Positions 8,379 through 19,473 of a stretch of DNA of 64,000 nucleotides are shown here, one piece after another (position 1 is the first letter of the stretch; every line of letters begins with the position of its first letter). The DNA is from Pegea sp. RAD2-039 (Eukaryota > Chordata > Thaliacea > Salpida > Salpidae). Under the pieces are notes generated by a model, which did no database searches, was not told the DNA's origin, and saw only the letters and a program-made list of their open reading frames with translations. The stretch spans positions 124,001 through 188,000 of the forward strand of contig JAQGEQ010000058.1 in the NCBI GenBank assembly GCA_034620365.1. The letters are read 5' to 3'. The translations under genes and the position numbers were made by a program.

Positions 8379-11300
8379 ATGGAAGTTCACTTATATGAAG
8401 TGAATCACCTACATTTAAACGAAATCTATTTTCAACTGGTAAGTAAATAAACTCGATAACTTTATTAATATCACTTTTAAATAACTTTTGTAAAATATTT
8501 TTAAGCTTGCATTGTATTAATTAACTACTTTTTTAATGTTTTCAGCCTCAATTAGTATTGATCAAAATATCAACTTATGGTAAGTTTACTTTAGTTTTGA
8601 ATGATTATTTTTTAACTAAATGTCTTAATTGCAACTGATAATCAGAATTTAAAACTACATTTTTATTTAAAGGTAATTTTACAGAAAAACAAACAAAAGG
8701 TTAGAGAATTAATTAAATATTTGTAACCACATATATTAACATATACAAATTTTAGAGCTCGTTGAAAAAAACGTTTTTAACCTGCAACAGTGGAAATGTT
8801 TGTTGGTAAATTGATTTATTTCAATTATTATTAAAGCTGTAATCATCTATCAAATATTCGCTTTTTCAAGCTCATTTAATTATACTTAACATAATAAACC
8901 TTTGAATAATTCCTTTTTTAATTTAATGATTCTGTTAGTCAGCAAATTTGATTTTTTTTTAATTTTTAGTTGGAATACATGAAGCACTTATGTAAGTGTA
9001 GCACACAAAATTGTTGTTCTATTTCTAAAAATAATGAATTTAAGCTGATTTTTCTGAAACATATTACTTTATGTTCATAGGTTTATTTACGTTGTCATTC
9101 AAATTATTGAAATTTAATTCTGTATAAGAAATTAAAATTAATTTCAGATATTAATTCAGTTGTTGTTGGAGAAACTGTTGGCAATACTAATGACTCCAAT
9201 ACAGTAAGTTTTATAAAATTTTTTCACTGATAACACTTGCTTGTCTTTTGTAGTAGTTTTATGACTGATTTGTAAATAGGTTTTTAGATTTTATCGGAAG
9301 TTTTTTTATTCATATTTTATTATACTTAATGTAAATTAATTAAATGATAACAGTTGACTAAATAAGTTATTACATAATTTGTTTAAATCTATTTCTTATA
9401 GGCAACCTTATCAGTTCTTGAAGTTATTGATGAAGAAAAAGAAATTGAAAAAGAAAAAGTGAATTTTTGCGCTTGATATAAAATATTTATAAAATATTAA
9501 TTAAACTATAAATAATAGTATAATTTAACTATAAATAATAGTAATAAATAAACTATAAATTAGTATTATTAATTTCTATTTATAAATTACACAAACAATT
9601 TGAACAATATTAAGTATACAATAAACAATTTATAAAATATTAATTATTATAAAAAAATTGTTCACTTTTTATCTACATAAAGAATACTTTTAATAATTCA
9701 TGTTTAATGAAAAAATAATGGTCATATAGAAATTAAATCAGTTTAACAAAAAATAGATGTTGAACTTTCAGTACTCTTACCTCAAAATAATTTAAGTAAA
9801 AGTAAAATATCTAAACTAGGGAATTTTTTTAGTTGACTGATTTGGAAGATGGTGGGGATGATGATTTGAAACCTTCCAGCGTGAGTTTCTGTTTCTTCTA
9901 ATTTCAGTCTGTTCTTGATTCTAATTTAAAAGTCTTCATCCGTTTGTTAAAATGATTGTAATGATGTTTGTGAAGCAAAGTTTTACTACTTTTGCTGTTT
10001 CACTTGCATTTGTATAATTTGAGTATCATAACTTTTATTGCATAAAATACTAATAATTCGAGCTTTTCAAAGACCAAACAATTATAAAAATTAAGCTGAC
10101 ACAAAATATAAAACTCAAATAAACTCAACTGAAATACATCAAACATATACAAAAAAATCATTTTTCTTTCGATGCTAGCTATGATCAGCTAAGGGAAACA
10201 TATCTTAAGTTTAGATTACTTTAAATTAAGACTCAATGTTAGTCTTTTATTTAAGGTAGTTTTCCAATTTTAGTTTTACATTGAATTGCTAGAACTATTA
10301 GTTTTAAAGTTATGCTGAAGCAACTAAACAAGTTTGAAACTGAAAGTTGCCAGTTTAAAGTCAACAAGATTGTAATCAATTTAATTAATTTAGAAAATAA
10401 AATTTAAATTTTTAGGTTGATAAATGGTTAAACATAAAAATACTTCATTCAAACCAGTAACCTCTTACAAAAAAGTAGTAAAATATATTTGAGCAGTTTA
10501 AAAATACTTTTTAATGCGTATTTTCTTTAGTTATTCGAGTTACTCAAGAAATGTGACAGTGACACGTCTTCAATCTCCTCATTGGTTAGTTGATGTGATT
10601 AATTTATCATCAGTCATTTTGTTTATTAAATCTTATATGTACTTTTTGTTGGAAAGAACTTTTTTTTCAAATTACAATGATTAAATTAAATACTTGGCTT
10701 TTATAATAAGATTTAAAAAAAATTTGCTGCTTTCAAAAGATAAAATTGTATTTTTAAGGAAACCAATTGCTCAGAAACCAGCAATAATTTGGTGATTCCA
10801 AATTTGGTAAATACTAATTTGACTTCAACTCTAATTTATTTTTGTTAGGATCTAAATTAGCCTTCTTAAAATTAAATAAACAACTTTATTTTATGATTTT
10901 AGAACGAAAACAATAAAATGAGAAGCAAAGTTACTTCGATAGTTTCAAAACCTGATATAGTTAGTGAAAAATTACTATTTCTATTAGTTTTTTTGGTTTA
11001 AAAACAAAAATATTGTAAATTTTAATGTTAAAAAAGTTATTAAAATAATTATTACAAATCTATATACAAGTTACTGATTTAATTTTTAGTTAAGTTTTTT
11101 GATAATCTAGAAGATAATCTTATTGAAACTGGTTTGATTGCTTTCAGACAAGGAGTAAACCATTTTAGTTTCTTTTCAAAAACTTACTAGATTGTCATTA
11201 TCATACAATAGAATATTAAATATTTCATTCATTAATAGTTTAGAAATAATCATTTTATAATTTAACTTTAATTCATTTTTAATTTAATCAAATTATTTTT

Positions 11301-14300
11301 CATTTTTATTAAAGGTTTTGATTTAAAACAAAATATAATTTAATCCTTAAATGTTTTTACCTCTGTTGTTATTTTATTTGCTTGTTTTGACTATATTAAA
11401 ATGAAAACAGACTAATTTTTATTTCATTGTTTTCAGGAACAAAGCATAGGTGATAATAGCAATATTCAAAATGTTGAAAGCAAACCAGTTAGTTGTGATT
11501 TAGTTATGATTGTTGATATTATAATACTTTTACTTAAAAAGTTTATTCTGAGTAAAAATACTCTGAAATATTACTGAAAAAAATTAAAATAATAAATTTT
11601 TTGTCATTACTTTAGAACTACTTTATAAATTACGTCTTCAAAATAAAATTAATATTATTTTTGCTTTCAACTTTATTTGAATGTTATTCATTTTCTTCAG
11701 TATCAAAATATCCCGTATGAAGAACCTAAGAATATAAATGTTGAAAGCAAACCGGTAAGTTTGGTTATTTGGTTTTTGTTTATCAGATACAAATGTGTAA
11801 CTTTCAAGAAATTATTGATAACAAGTCAATGTTCATTTAAAAATGAGTCTTCTCAATCATGAGTTTAAATCTCTAAATTTGATTATAATAAATTAAGTTA
11901 AATAAAATAAAATTAACAACTTAAAAAACACCAAATTAAATCTTATAACTTGTAGAATGATCTAACAAGAAAATACTTTATTAAAACCATTAACTTATTA
12001 CAGAAAAGTAGTAAAGTAAACTTGAATGGTTTGCATATAGTTTTTAACAAATATTTTCTTTAGGAACAAAAATCTAAAAAGGAAACTCAAAGTGACAGGA
12101 GTTCAATCTCCTCATTGGTTAGTTTCTGTCATTAATTTGTCATCACTCATTTTATTTATTAATTGTTAAAAATAGTTTTTGTTAGTTATAATTTATTTCA
12201 AGTTAGATGAATTTAACTAAATAATAGTTGTTTTCATGAAAGAATCAAATAAGTTGTTTTAGCTACTTTCAAATAATAAGAGATAAACTTATATTTTGTA
12301 GAAAAGCGATAGCGGAGAAACCAGCAATAATTTGGTGAATCCAGTTTTGGTAAATATTAATTTGATCCTAAACCTAATTTATTTTATTTAAAATATAAAT
12401 TTGCATTATTAAAACTTACTGAAAATATATGTTCTGATTTTAGAATGAAAACGATGAAATAAAAAGCAAAGTCACTTCGATAATTTCAGAACCGGATATA
12501 GTAAGTGAAAAATGATTATTTCTGTTTGTTCTTTTGACCAAAACCAAGATTATTGTAAATTTTAATAAAAAAATATATTTAGAGTTAGCTATTAAGGATA
12601 TAAATACAAGTTACTAATGTGATTTTTCTTTAATGCTTTTTATAATATAAAATATAATCTTAGAGACATTAATTTGATTGCTATCAGATAAAGAGCAAAC
12701 CATTTTAGTTTCTTTTCATGAACTTACCAGATTTTGATTATCATACAATAGAATATTAATTATTTCATTCAATTATTAGTTTAGAAATAATTTATTAATT
12801 TTAAACTGTCTGATTTAGCTTCAGTTTGTTGTTAAACTAATCAAACTAATTTCCATTTTGAATTAAAGTTTTGATATAAAAGAAAATATAACATAATAAT
12901 TAATTGTTTGTAATTCTGTTGCTGTTTTTACTATATTAAAATTATAACTGATTAATTATTATTTTATTTTTTCAGAAGCAAAGCATTGGCGATAATAATA
13001 ATATTCAAAATGTTGAAATCAAACCAGTTAGTTGTGATTTAATGTTGATATTATAATACTTTTGGTTTATAAGTTTTTCTGCTTTATATATTAATTCTAT
13101 TTAATATTTCTGTGAAAACATTAATCTAATAAAATTATTACCACTACTTTAAACAACTTTAAATTTTAAGACTTCAAAACTTAATTATATTTTTGCTTTC
13201 AACTTTAATTAAATCTCAAATAATTTTTTTCAGCATCAAAATATCTCATATAAAGAAACTAAGAATATAAATTTTGAAAGTCGACTGGTAAGTTTCGTTA
13301 TTCAGCTTTTCTTTGTCAGTTGCATATTAACTTTTATAATTATTATTGACAAGTTGTTGTTTACATTAAACTTTGATGCTTCTCAAAATAAACTCTAAAC
13401 TTAAGTTGTTTAATGCAGGAAATCGTATTTATGACTTAAGTAAATAGCTCGAAAAAGTTATCTGTAAATTAACACTAATAAATTATGTTAAATATAATCT
13501 AAAAATGTTAAAGCAAATAATTTCTATCTCCCAATAAAATTTTATTATCCCTAAATTTCGTTTTAATGAATTTAAAATCATTCTTTTACTCATGAACTAA
13601 GTTAAATAAAATCAAATTAACTACCTTACAAAAACAAAATTAAATCGTATAACATTAAAAAGAAAAAAAAACTAGAAAACACCTTTTTAAAACCACTAAC
13701 GATTTTCATAATAGTAGTAAAATAAATTTGAACAGTTTTCTTACAGTTTGTAACAAATATTTTCTTCAGAAATCAAATGCTATAAAGAAATGTGACAGTG
13801 ACAAGTGTTCAATCTCCTCATTGGTTAGTTTCTGTGATTAATTTATCATCAGTCATTTTGTTTATTAATTATTGTATATAGCTTTTGTTAGTCATAATTT
13901 TATTTCAAGTTATATAAATTTAATTAAATAGTAGTTGTTTTCATGAGAAAAATCAAATAATGTTTTAATATTTGCTACTTTAAAAAGATAAAATTGTATT
14001 TTGTAGAAAACCGATTGCTCAGAAACCAGCAATAATTTGGTGAATCAAATTTTGGTAAACATTATTTTGATTGTAAACCTAATTTATTTTGTTTTAAATG
14101 TAAATTTGCCTTATTAAAACTTACTGAAAATATTTATTTATGATTTTAGAATGAAAACGATGAAATAAAAAGCAAAGTCACTTCGATAATTTCAGAACCT
14201 GATACAGTTAGTGAAAAATAGTTATTTTTATTTGTTGTTCTATTTTAAAATAAATGTATTCTCATTTTTATTAAAGCTTTTGATATAAAAGAAAACGGAA

Positions 14301-15360
14301 TTTATAATTTAACTGTCTGTACCTCTCTTGCTAGTTTATTTGCTGTTTTTACTGTTATTTTTTAAGTTTCTGTTTTTTAGTACAATAAAAAAGATTAATT
14401 ATTATTTTATTTTTTCAGAAACAAACCTTAAGTGATAAGAGCAATAATCAAAATGTTGAAAGCAAACCAGTTAGTTGTGATTTAATGTTGATATTATAAT
14501 ATTTCTACTTGATAAGTTTTTTTTGAGTTAAAGATAAGTTCTCATAATTAGATAAGTTTTTCTGATTTAAATATTTATTCTATTTTATATTACTTCAAAA
14601 AAATTAAAGTAATAAATTTATTGTCAATACCTTAGCAACTTTTATAAATTATGACTTCAAAATAAAATTAATAACTTTTTGCTCTCTACTTTATTTGAAT
14701 CTTTATCTTTCGTAGGATCAAAATATCCCAGATGAAGGACCTAGGAATATAATTGTCGAAAGCAGACCGGTAAGTTTGATTTCTTTTATCAGTTACATAT
14801 ATGCTTGTTTATAATTATTATTACCAAGTTAATGTTTATAGTGAAAATGATTTTTCTTAAATTAAATTGTAACATTAAGTTGTTCAATGCAGAAAAACAA
14901 GGTTGAAACTGGGAAGAAAGATGCCATCAAAAAATTATCTGTAAGTTAAGACTAATACATGATGCTAAATATAAATTAAAGAATTTAATATCTTTACAAT
15001 AAAATTGTAATTTCTCTAAATTTTAATTTGTTAAATTAACAGTATTTGATTTAATAAAACGAATTAAGTCAAATAATAATATTAATGAAATTTTTGCAGA
15101 AGAAGAAGAGATTTAGAAACCTTTTGATTCGAGTTTTTACTTGTGGATGCGTAAGAAAATGTAAACTGAAATTTTATCTTGAAAGGATTTACTTATTTTA
15201 AATTATATTAAATTGGAAATCTTACTTTTGTGAAAAATCATTTTAGCAATATAAAAAACAATTTAAAACATTTTATAAACTATTTGCTTTTATCTTTTAA
15301 TTTTAATTGAAAATAACACTTTTGTTTAATCAATAATTGTTTCATTTTCAGAAGCTGTAG
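8379..15360 (+). CDS. micro-exon gene with triplicated five-exon module, about 413 aa, unknown function
   Basis: I assembled 26 exons from splice sites and frame: 8379-8438, 8546-8579, 8685-8699, 8756-8805, 8970-8991, 9148-9203, 9402-9458, 9833-9880, 10531-10584, 10759-10806, 10903-10959, 11437-11487, 11701-11754, 12064-12117, 12302-12349, 12444-12500, 12976-13026, 13234-13287, 13770-13823, 14007-14054, 14150-14206, 14419-14469, 14716-14769, 14893-14940, 15100-15150, 15352-15360. The summed frame stays open (414 codons with the stop). Exons 2-5 change phase; from exon 6 on all junctions are phase 0. The protein is hydrophilic, rich in S/N/K/E, and has no signal peptide or membrane segment that I can see. 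It ends in a basic stretch (KKKRFRNLLIRVFTCGCKL) with two Cys that could be lipidated. Exons 9-23 are three copies of a five-exon set. No known domain is recognised. An AATAAA lies at 15482. The small in-frame exons resemble micro-exon genes of flatworms in design only. The exact 5' end and the 15-nt exon 3 (donor gttaga) are the least certain parts. Confidence 0.75.
10531..12063 (+). repeat. module 1 of tandem five-exon repeat (A1-E1)
   Basis: Holds exons A1 (10531-10584, ends SSISSL), B1 (10759-10806, ETSNNLV), C1 (10903-10959, SKVTSIVSKPDI), D1 (11437-11487, EQSIGDNSNIQNVESKP) and E1 (11701-11754, YQNIPYEEPKNINVESKP). Introns match those of modules 2 and 3. For example, the sequence after exon A (gttagt...attaatttatcatcagtcattttgtttatta) recurs in all three, and the C-D intron shares a block around 11170-11220 with 12715-12775. 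Confidence 0.9.
12064..13769 (+). repeat. module 2 of tandem five-exon repeat (A2-E2 plus dead exon F2)
   Basis: Holds A2 (12064-12117), B2 (12302-12349), C2 (12444-12500), D2 (12976-13026) and E2 (13234-13287) with the same exon lengths as module 1 (54, 48, 57, 51, 54 nt). The longer E2-A3 interval contains a decayed match to the later exon F (13419-13463). This suggests that the duplicated unit once included exon F. Confidence 0.9.
13419..13463 (+). pseudogene. dead exon F2 inside the micro-exon gene
   Basis: The stretch follows ttgtttaatgcag and ends aaaaagttatct before gtaaat. This matches the surroundings of live exon F at 14893-14940 (ttgttcaatgcag ... aaaaaattatct before gtaagt). Read in phase 0 it has a stop after six codons (EIVFMT) and is 45 rather than 48 nt. 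The copy between module 1 and module 2 has no such exon. Confidence 0.65.
13770..14892 (+). repeat. module 3 of tandem five-exon repeat (A3-E3)
   Basis: Holds A3 (13770-13823), B3 (14007-14054), C3 (14150-14206), D3 (14419-14469) and E3 (14716-14769), again 54, 48, 57, 51 and 54 nt. The C-D intron is much shorter than in modules 1 and 2. Exons B and C of modules 2 and 3 are nearly identical in DNA sequence. Confidence 0.9.
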
Positions 15361-15631
15361 ATGAATGATTAAACTGAATTGGAAATATGTTTTGTACATC
15401 TGCTGATAAACAAACAAATTTATGTATTTTGAGAAGTTTTGTCGAGTTTATAGCTTTGTGTCAATAGTTTTCGTGTTTACAAATAAATGTTAAATATTCA
15501 GTGAATTACAGTTGTTATTTTATTTAATCCTATTTTTGTAAATAATCGATCAACTAATTTATAAATAAACTTTTTAGTAAAAACTAAATTCCAACAAAAA
15601 ACGATAAACTGAAAAATACTTTCTGTTGAGT

Positions 15632-15972
15632 TTTTCAATACAGTAACGAGCTTAGTGGGTTGGACAGAATCAAACACTTTAGCAAAACCAAGGTATATGA
15701 TGTCACAAGGAGTATTACTTTCATTATGGGCTATAAGCTCATTAAGAAAAGTGAGATGTTGAGTTAGGGAAGATCTCCGTTTCACAAAGCCATGTTGGAC
15801 AACAGATATTAGATGGTGTTCCATCAAATGGCTGGTCATATAATTGTGAATGATATGTTCGTGAGAAAAGCGTTAAGAGTAGTATTAAAGAGGAAATAAT
15901 TTTTCTTAAAAATGAAGCTGGGATCTGATCTGGGGTGTTGGAACTCTTGATTTTAAAGAAGAAAAAGCGTTA
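15632..15972 (-). mobile_element. LINE fragment (RT region, internally deleted)
   Basis: The minus strand encodes TSHLMEHHLISVVQHGFVKR, SSLTQHLTFLNELIAHNES and CDIIYLGFAKVFDSV, matching residues about 600-660 of the LINE ORF2 at 3637-6684. Above 15860 the match jumps to about residues 510-550 (SNTPDQIPASF), so a piece in between is missing. Both ends are broken and there is no 3' UTR, so it is an old scrap just downstream of the micro-exon gene. Confidence 0.85.
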
Positions 15973-18900
15973 TAAGGAAAATATTTACAACTGTCACTTA
16001 TCAGTTTAAATGATAGGTTATTCTTTATCAAATGATTATTTATAAACTAAAAGTAAACTTTTTTTCTTTAATTTTATTGCTAAATAAACTCTATACATCA
16101 AAAAGTTCCTTGAGTGACTTTAGAGTTTAATTTATCTTTTTTAAATATAAGACTTTTTATTAACGATGTCTTACTTGGAGTATTTGTTCATTTGAAAGTA
16201 ATTTATATCGAGGTCACCAAAATGTGTGCTAACATCGAGAAGGCTGCATGTTAAGGACTGGGAGAAGGTGTTACAAGAAGTCCTGAATTCAAGAAGGATT
16301 TCAGGTCATTCATGAAGCTTTAACATTCGCAGTTGAATGTAAAACGAGTGATATTCATCAGCCACTCTCAACTAAAAAAGATGTCTGGTAGCTTTTAGGT
16401 AAAAAGCATTTCAAGTGATAAATAAAAGAGTCTTTGATTTGCTTCACCAATGGAAGTGAATGATAGTTCAGAAGACAATATGATGATAAGAAGGGAAGAA
16501 AATAGTTGAACCTGATTGGTCTGTTACCAATAATAATATAAGGGCAAGCTTTGATGGTCTGGGCACCAAGAGTTGTGGCATCCATCCGGAGAACAGGAGA
16601 AACAGCAGGTTGGAGGTTCACCAGATAGTTTAGAGGGGTCATTTCAATATGCTACGAGAGGACTGATTGACGTTGATTGTGTTTCTAGTTCATTTTAAAC
16701 ATGTGAGACCTTGTCGCTTAGGATCCAATTATTTTGTTGAGGAGAATGTAGTATACATGAAATGTATAACAGAAGAGTATTTTATCAACCACATAAATGT
16801 CATTTCAACGCAAGTTCTCGCACGTTTACCTGTTTATAGAGATTTTTGAATACTGAGTTGTCTGTTGTTGCTTACTATTGTTATCAGCCGCACTTTTTAA
16901 TAGATTCAACTTTTTTAAAGAGTTATTTTTTCTACAATTCCCAGTGAACATCTTTAGTTTGTTACATTTCAGAAATATTGATATAACAGCTCATAGTATA
17001 TGAAATTTTTAATAAGATTTTTAAAATTATGTCTTTTATTCTATTCCAAAAACATTATGCAACAGTTTAAAAACAATATGTTTTATTTCTTTAATGACTG
17101 CAGTTTTACAACTACAATTTTATACAATCGAATTCTATTGTCAACTTTGAAGAAATCTATAAATTTACTTGAAATAATAAAATTGGATTTTCTCAAAAAA
17201 CTTTCTCAAAAATGACTTCTATTTTTATGTTCATTTTTTTGAAACTTTTATATATTAATTTCAAAAGGATAAAGTGAAGTGTATTTAATATAAAACAGTA
17301 TAAAATTAATCCAACAATTTCATTATAAAATAGAACTATTTTGTCTCAATCATCTGTAGGAATGCAAGTGCTTCTAGCATCTAATATCTCTTAAACTTAT
17401 CTTTATGACACTATCTTAACTTCATAGATTACTTATCAAATTGTAATCTTACATGCATCGTCAAAGGCTTTTCAATCAAATTTATATTAATTAAAAATAT
17501 TCAATCACCTGATGAGTAGCATTGTCAGTTTCCTCTCCTTCTATTTTGTCTTATCAAATTTTTGATTCATAATTCATGTCTTATCTATACTTCAGCAGAG
17601 TTTGTGTTCTTTGTGTATTAGTCTTAAATTGTGATACCTATGATCTTTTAATTACCTATTTGCTCATAATATTCGGTTTTTGTCCGCTGTAAGAGCCGTT
17701 GAATTTGTTATCCGCAGCCATGAGTTGAATGAATAAATGAATAAATCTTAAAAAAAATTTTCAATAATTACATACATGTGTTTGTATAAAAATCCAGTCT
17801 TATTAGATAGCTAAATACAAAGATTCAAAGTTCGGCTTTATATATTTTTTATTCCATGTTATATTAAGCAGATATTTTTGAAATTTAAGCACTTCAGATA
17901 TATATGGAAATTTGTTTACTAATCTTTTTTTAACAATCAAATATTTTATCTAAGTTTTAAAATTTAAAAGTTTTATGTAAAATCAAAATAATTCTATAAA
18001 TATCGCATATATTGAACAGTATTTTTCACATACAAACAATTTCAGTATTTATTGAGAAATCATCTTTTGTAATATCATATTACATAAATTTCATTTTCAT
18101 ATCTCATATTTTTATCTTACAATTATTAAAAAACCAATTGCAAAATATATATGTAAAAATATTATCATATTTGATATTTATCATTATTTAAACATTCTTG
18201 AATGTAGTAAAAGGCAGTTTTTATTTTATCTAAAAACTTTTAGCTTATTATTCGTTTAGTGGTAAAGCAGCAGGAAATAAAATAGGCTTCATTTATTAAT
18301 TGAACTTTGACGGTTATAACTGTCTTTCCGCTGATTTAAGTTTTCTATTATTATTTTATTATTGCTTTTCTGTAAGTGATTTAGCTTAAAGTAATTTCAG
18401 TTTGTAAATAGTTTGATAATAGATAAAATAATTCAAATAATTATTTGAAGTAATTTTTTTATACTAATGCTTTTTTATATTAATTCATATATTTCTTAAA
18501 GTTTCGTTTATTTTTAAGGTAAAAGATGCTCTTAAAGATATTACTTATCTGTTCTTAAATCCATTCTATTCTATCTTACCTCGTAGTTGCTTATGATTCT
18601 ATCAGAATAATTTATTTTGAGTATATTTTATTATGTATATTAGAAAGATACTTAGTTGTTTACTTTAGGTATTTATCAGTCGACCAAAAATGTTAGCTTG
18701 AAAAAGTTGTATTTAGTAATAGTTTTAAAGCTATATTTACAAACCATGAAGATTGAATATTTATTGAATCTATATGAAAAAAGTTGCTTCAAATCCCGCA
18801 GATTTTTTGAAAGTTTTGAAAGAAATAAATTTCACCGAAAAAACGTTTATTTAAGTTGCAAAATTCTTGCATCATTTTTTGAATTATTTCCTGAAAATCT

Positions 18901-18979
18901 TTACTGTTGACTTTAAAGAAAAGTGAATTTATTAAAAAAGCAAGAGTTTAATCCAACATTTTTAGGTATAATACAGTAT
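15973..18979. other. intergenic region without assigned gene
   Basis: Mostly AT-rich. 16200-16650 is less AT-rich and has an open stretch on the minus strand (16642-16358, 94 codons) with no recognised domain. 17650-17750 ends in gaatgaataaatgaataaat, which could be the 3' tail of another retroposon. Nothing firm. Confidence 0.4.
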
Positions 18980-19473
18980 ATGTCAACTACAAACAAAAAA
19001 ATATTCTTAGAGATCAATTCTCAAGAAACATCTTGTAGCTTAAAAGTAATGACATCATATTTATTTATCATTATTTTTATACTTTTTTGTTTATATCATA
19101 CCGCAAAAGTAAGTAGGCAAATGTATCAGTCATCATGTTTTCGTTTAAAATTGCTTTTTTATGTCTTAAAGACAAAGTACAATAATAACTTTTATTGTTT
19201 AATAGTCAGTAAATTATTTAATGTTTGTTATAAAAATTATTATTTTATAGATTTGATTCAAATCAATAGTTAAAAATGTCGAATAGCTTTCAAGAGGAAA
19301 ACGGTAAACCGATTTCAGGGGAAAACCCTTCTAAATTTTCTACAATTTCAAAACCCCAAATTTATCTGGAGCTAATAAATTTTTGCCGAAAGCATGGCAA
19401 TGAGGACTACATGTTGGCTAGGAAGGGAAACAATCCTTTCAAGTCAAAGAAAGCATTTTGTAATCTTTTATAG
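18980..19473 (+). CDS. possible two-exon small single-pass membrane protein (110 aa)
   Basis: Exon 1 (18980-19108) encodes 43 residues including a strong hydrophobic segment (SYLFIIIFILFCLY, about residues 26-39) and ends at a consensus donor GTAAGT. A 161-bp intron ends in caatag. Exon 2 (19270-19473) continues in phase 0 with LKMSNSFQEENGKPISGENP and ends ARKGNNPFKSKKAFCNLL. Exon 2 is less AT-rich than its surroundings and reads like real protein. I recognise no family. Alternatives are a single-exon protein from the ATG at 19276, or a chance frame. No neighbour helps. Confidence 0.4.

Noticed and set aside
11095-11158. possible extra exon in the C1-D1 intron
   Set aside because: It has an acceptor and a gtaaac after it, but phase 0 meets a stop and the matching place in module 2 lacks the splice sites.
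16358-16642. 94-codon minus-strand frame
   Set aside because: No recognised domain, no splice context and no similarity to the LINE ORF2 here. A retroposon tail is possible but not supported.
17650-17755. retroposon-like 3' tail (gaatgaataaatgaataaat)
   Set aside because: Only the short repeat suggests it. No matching coding sequence lies upstream, and simple AT repeats are common in this DNA.
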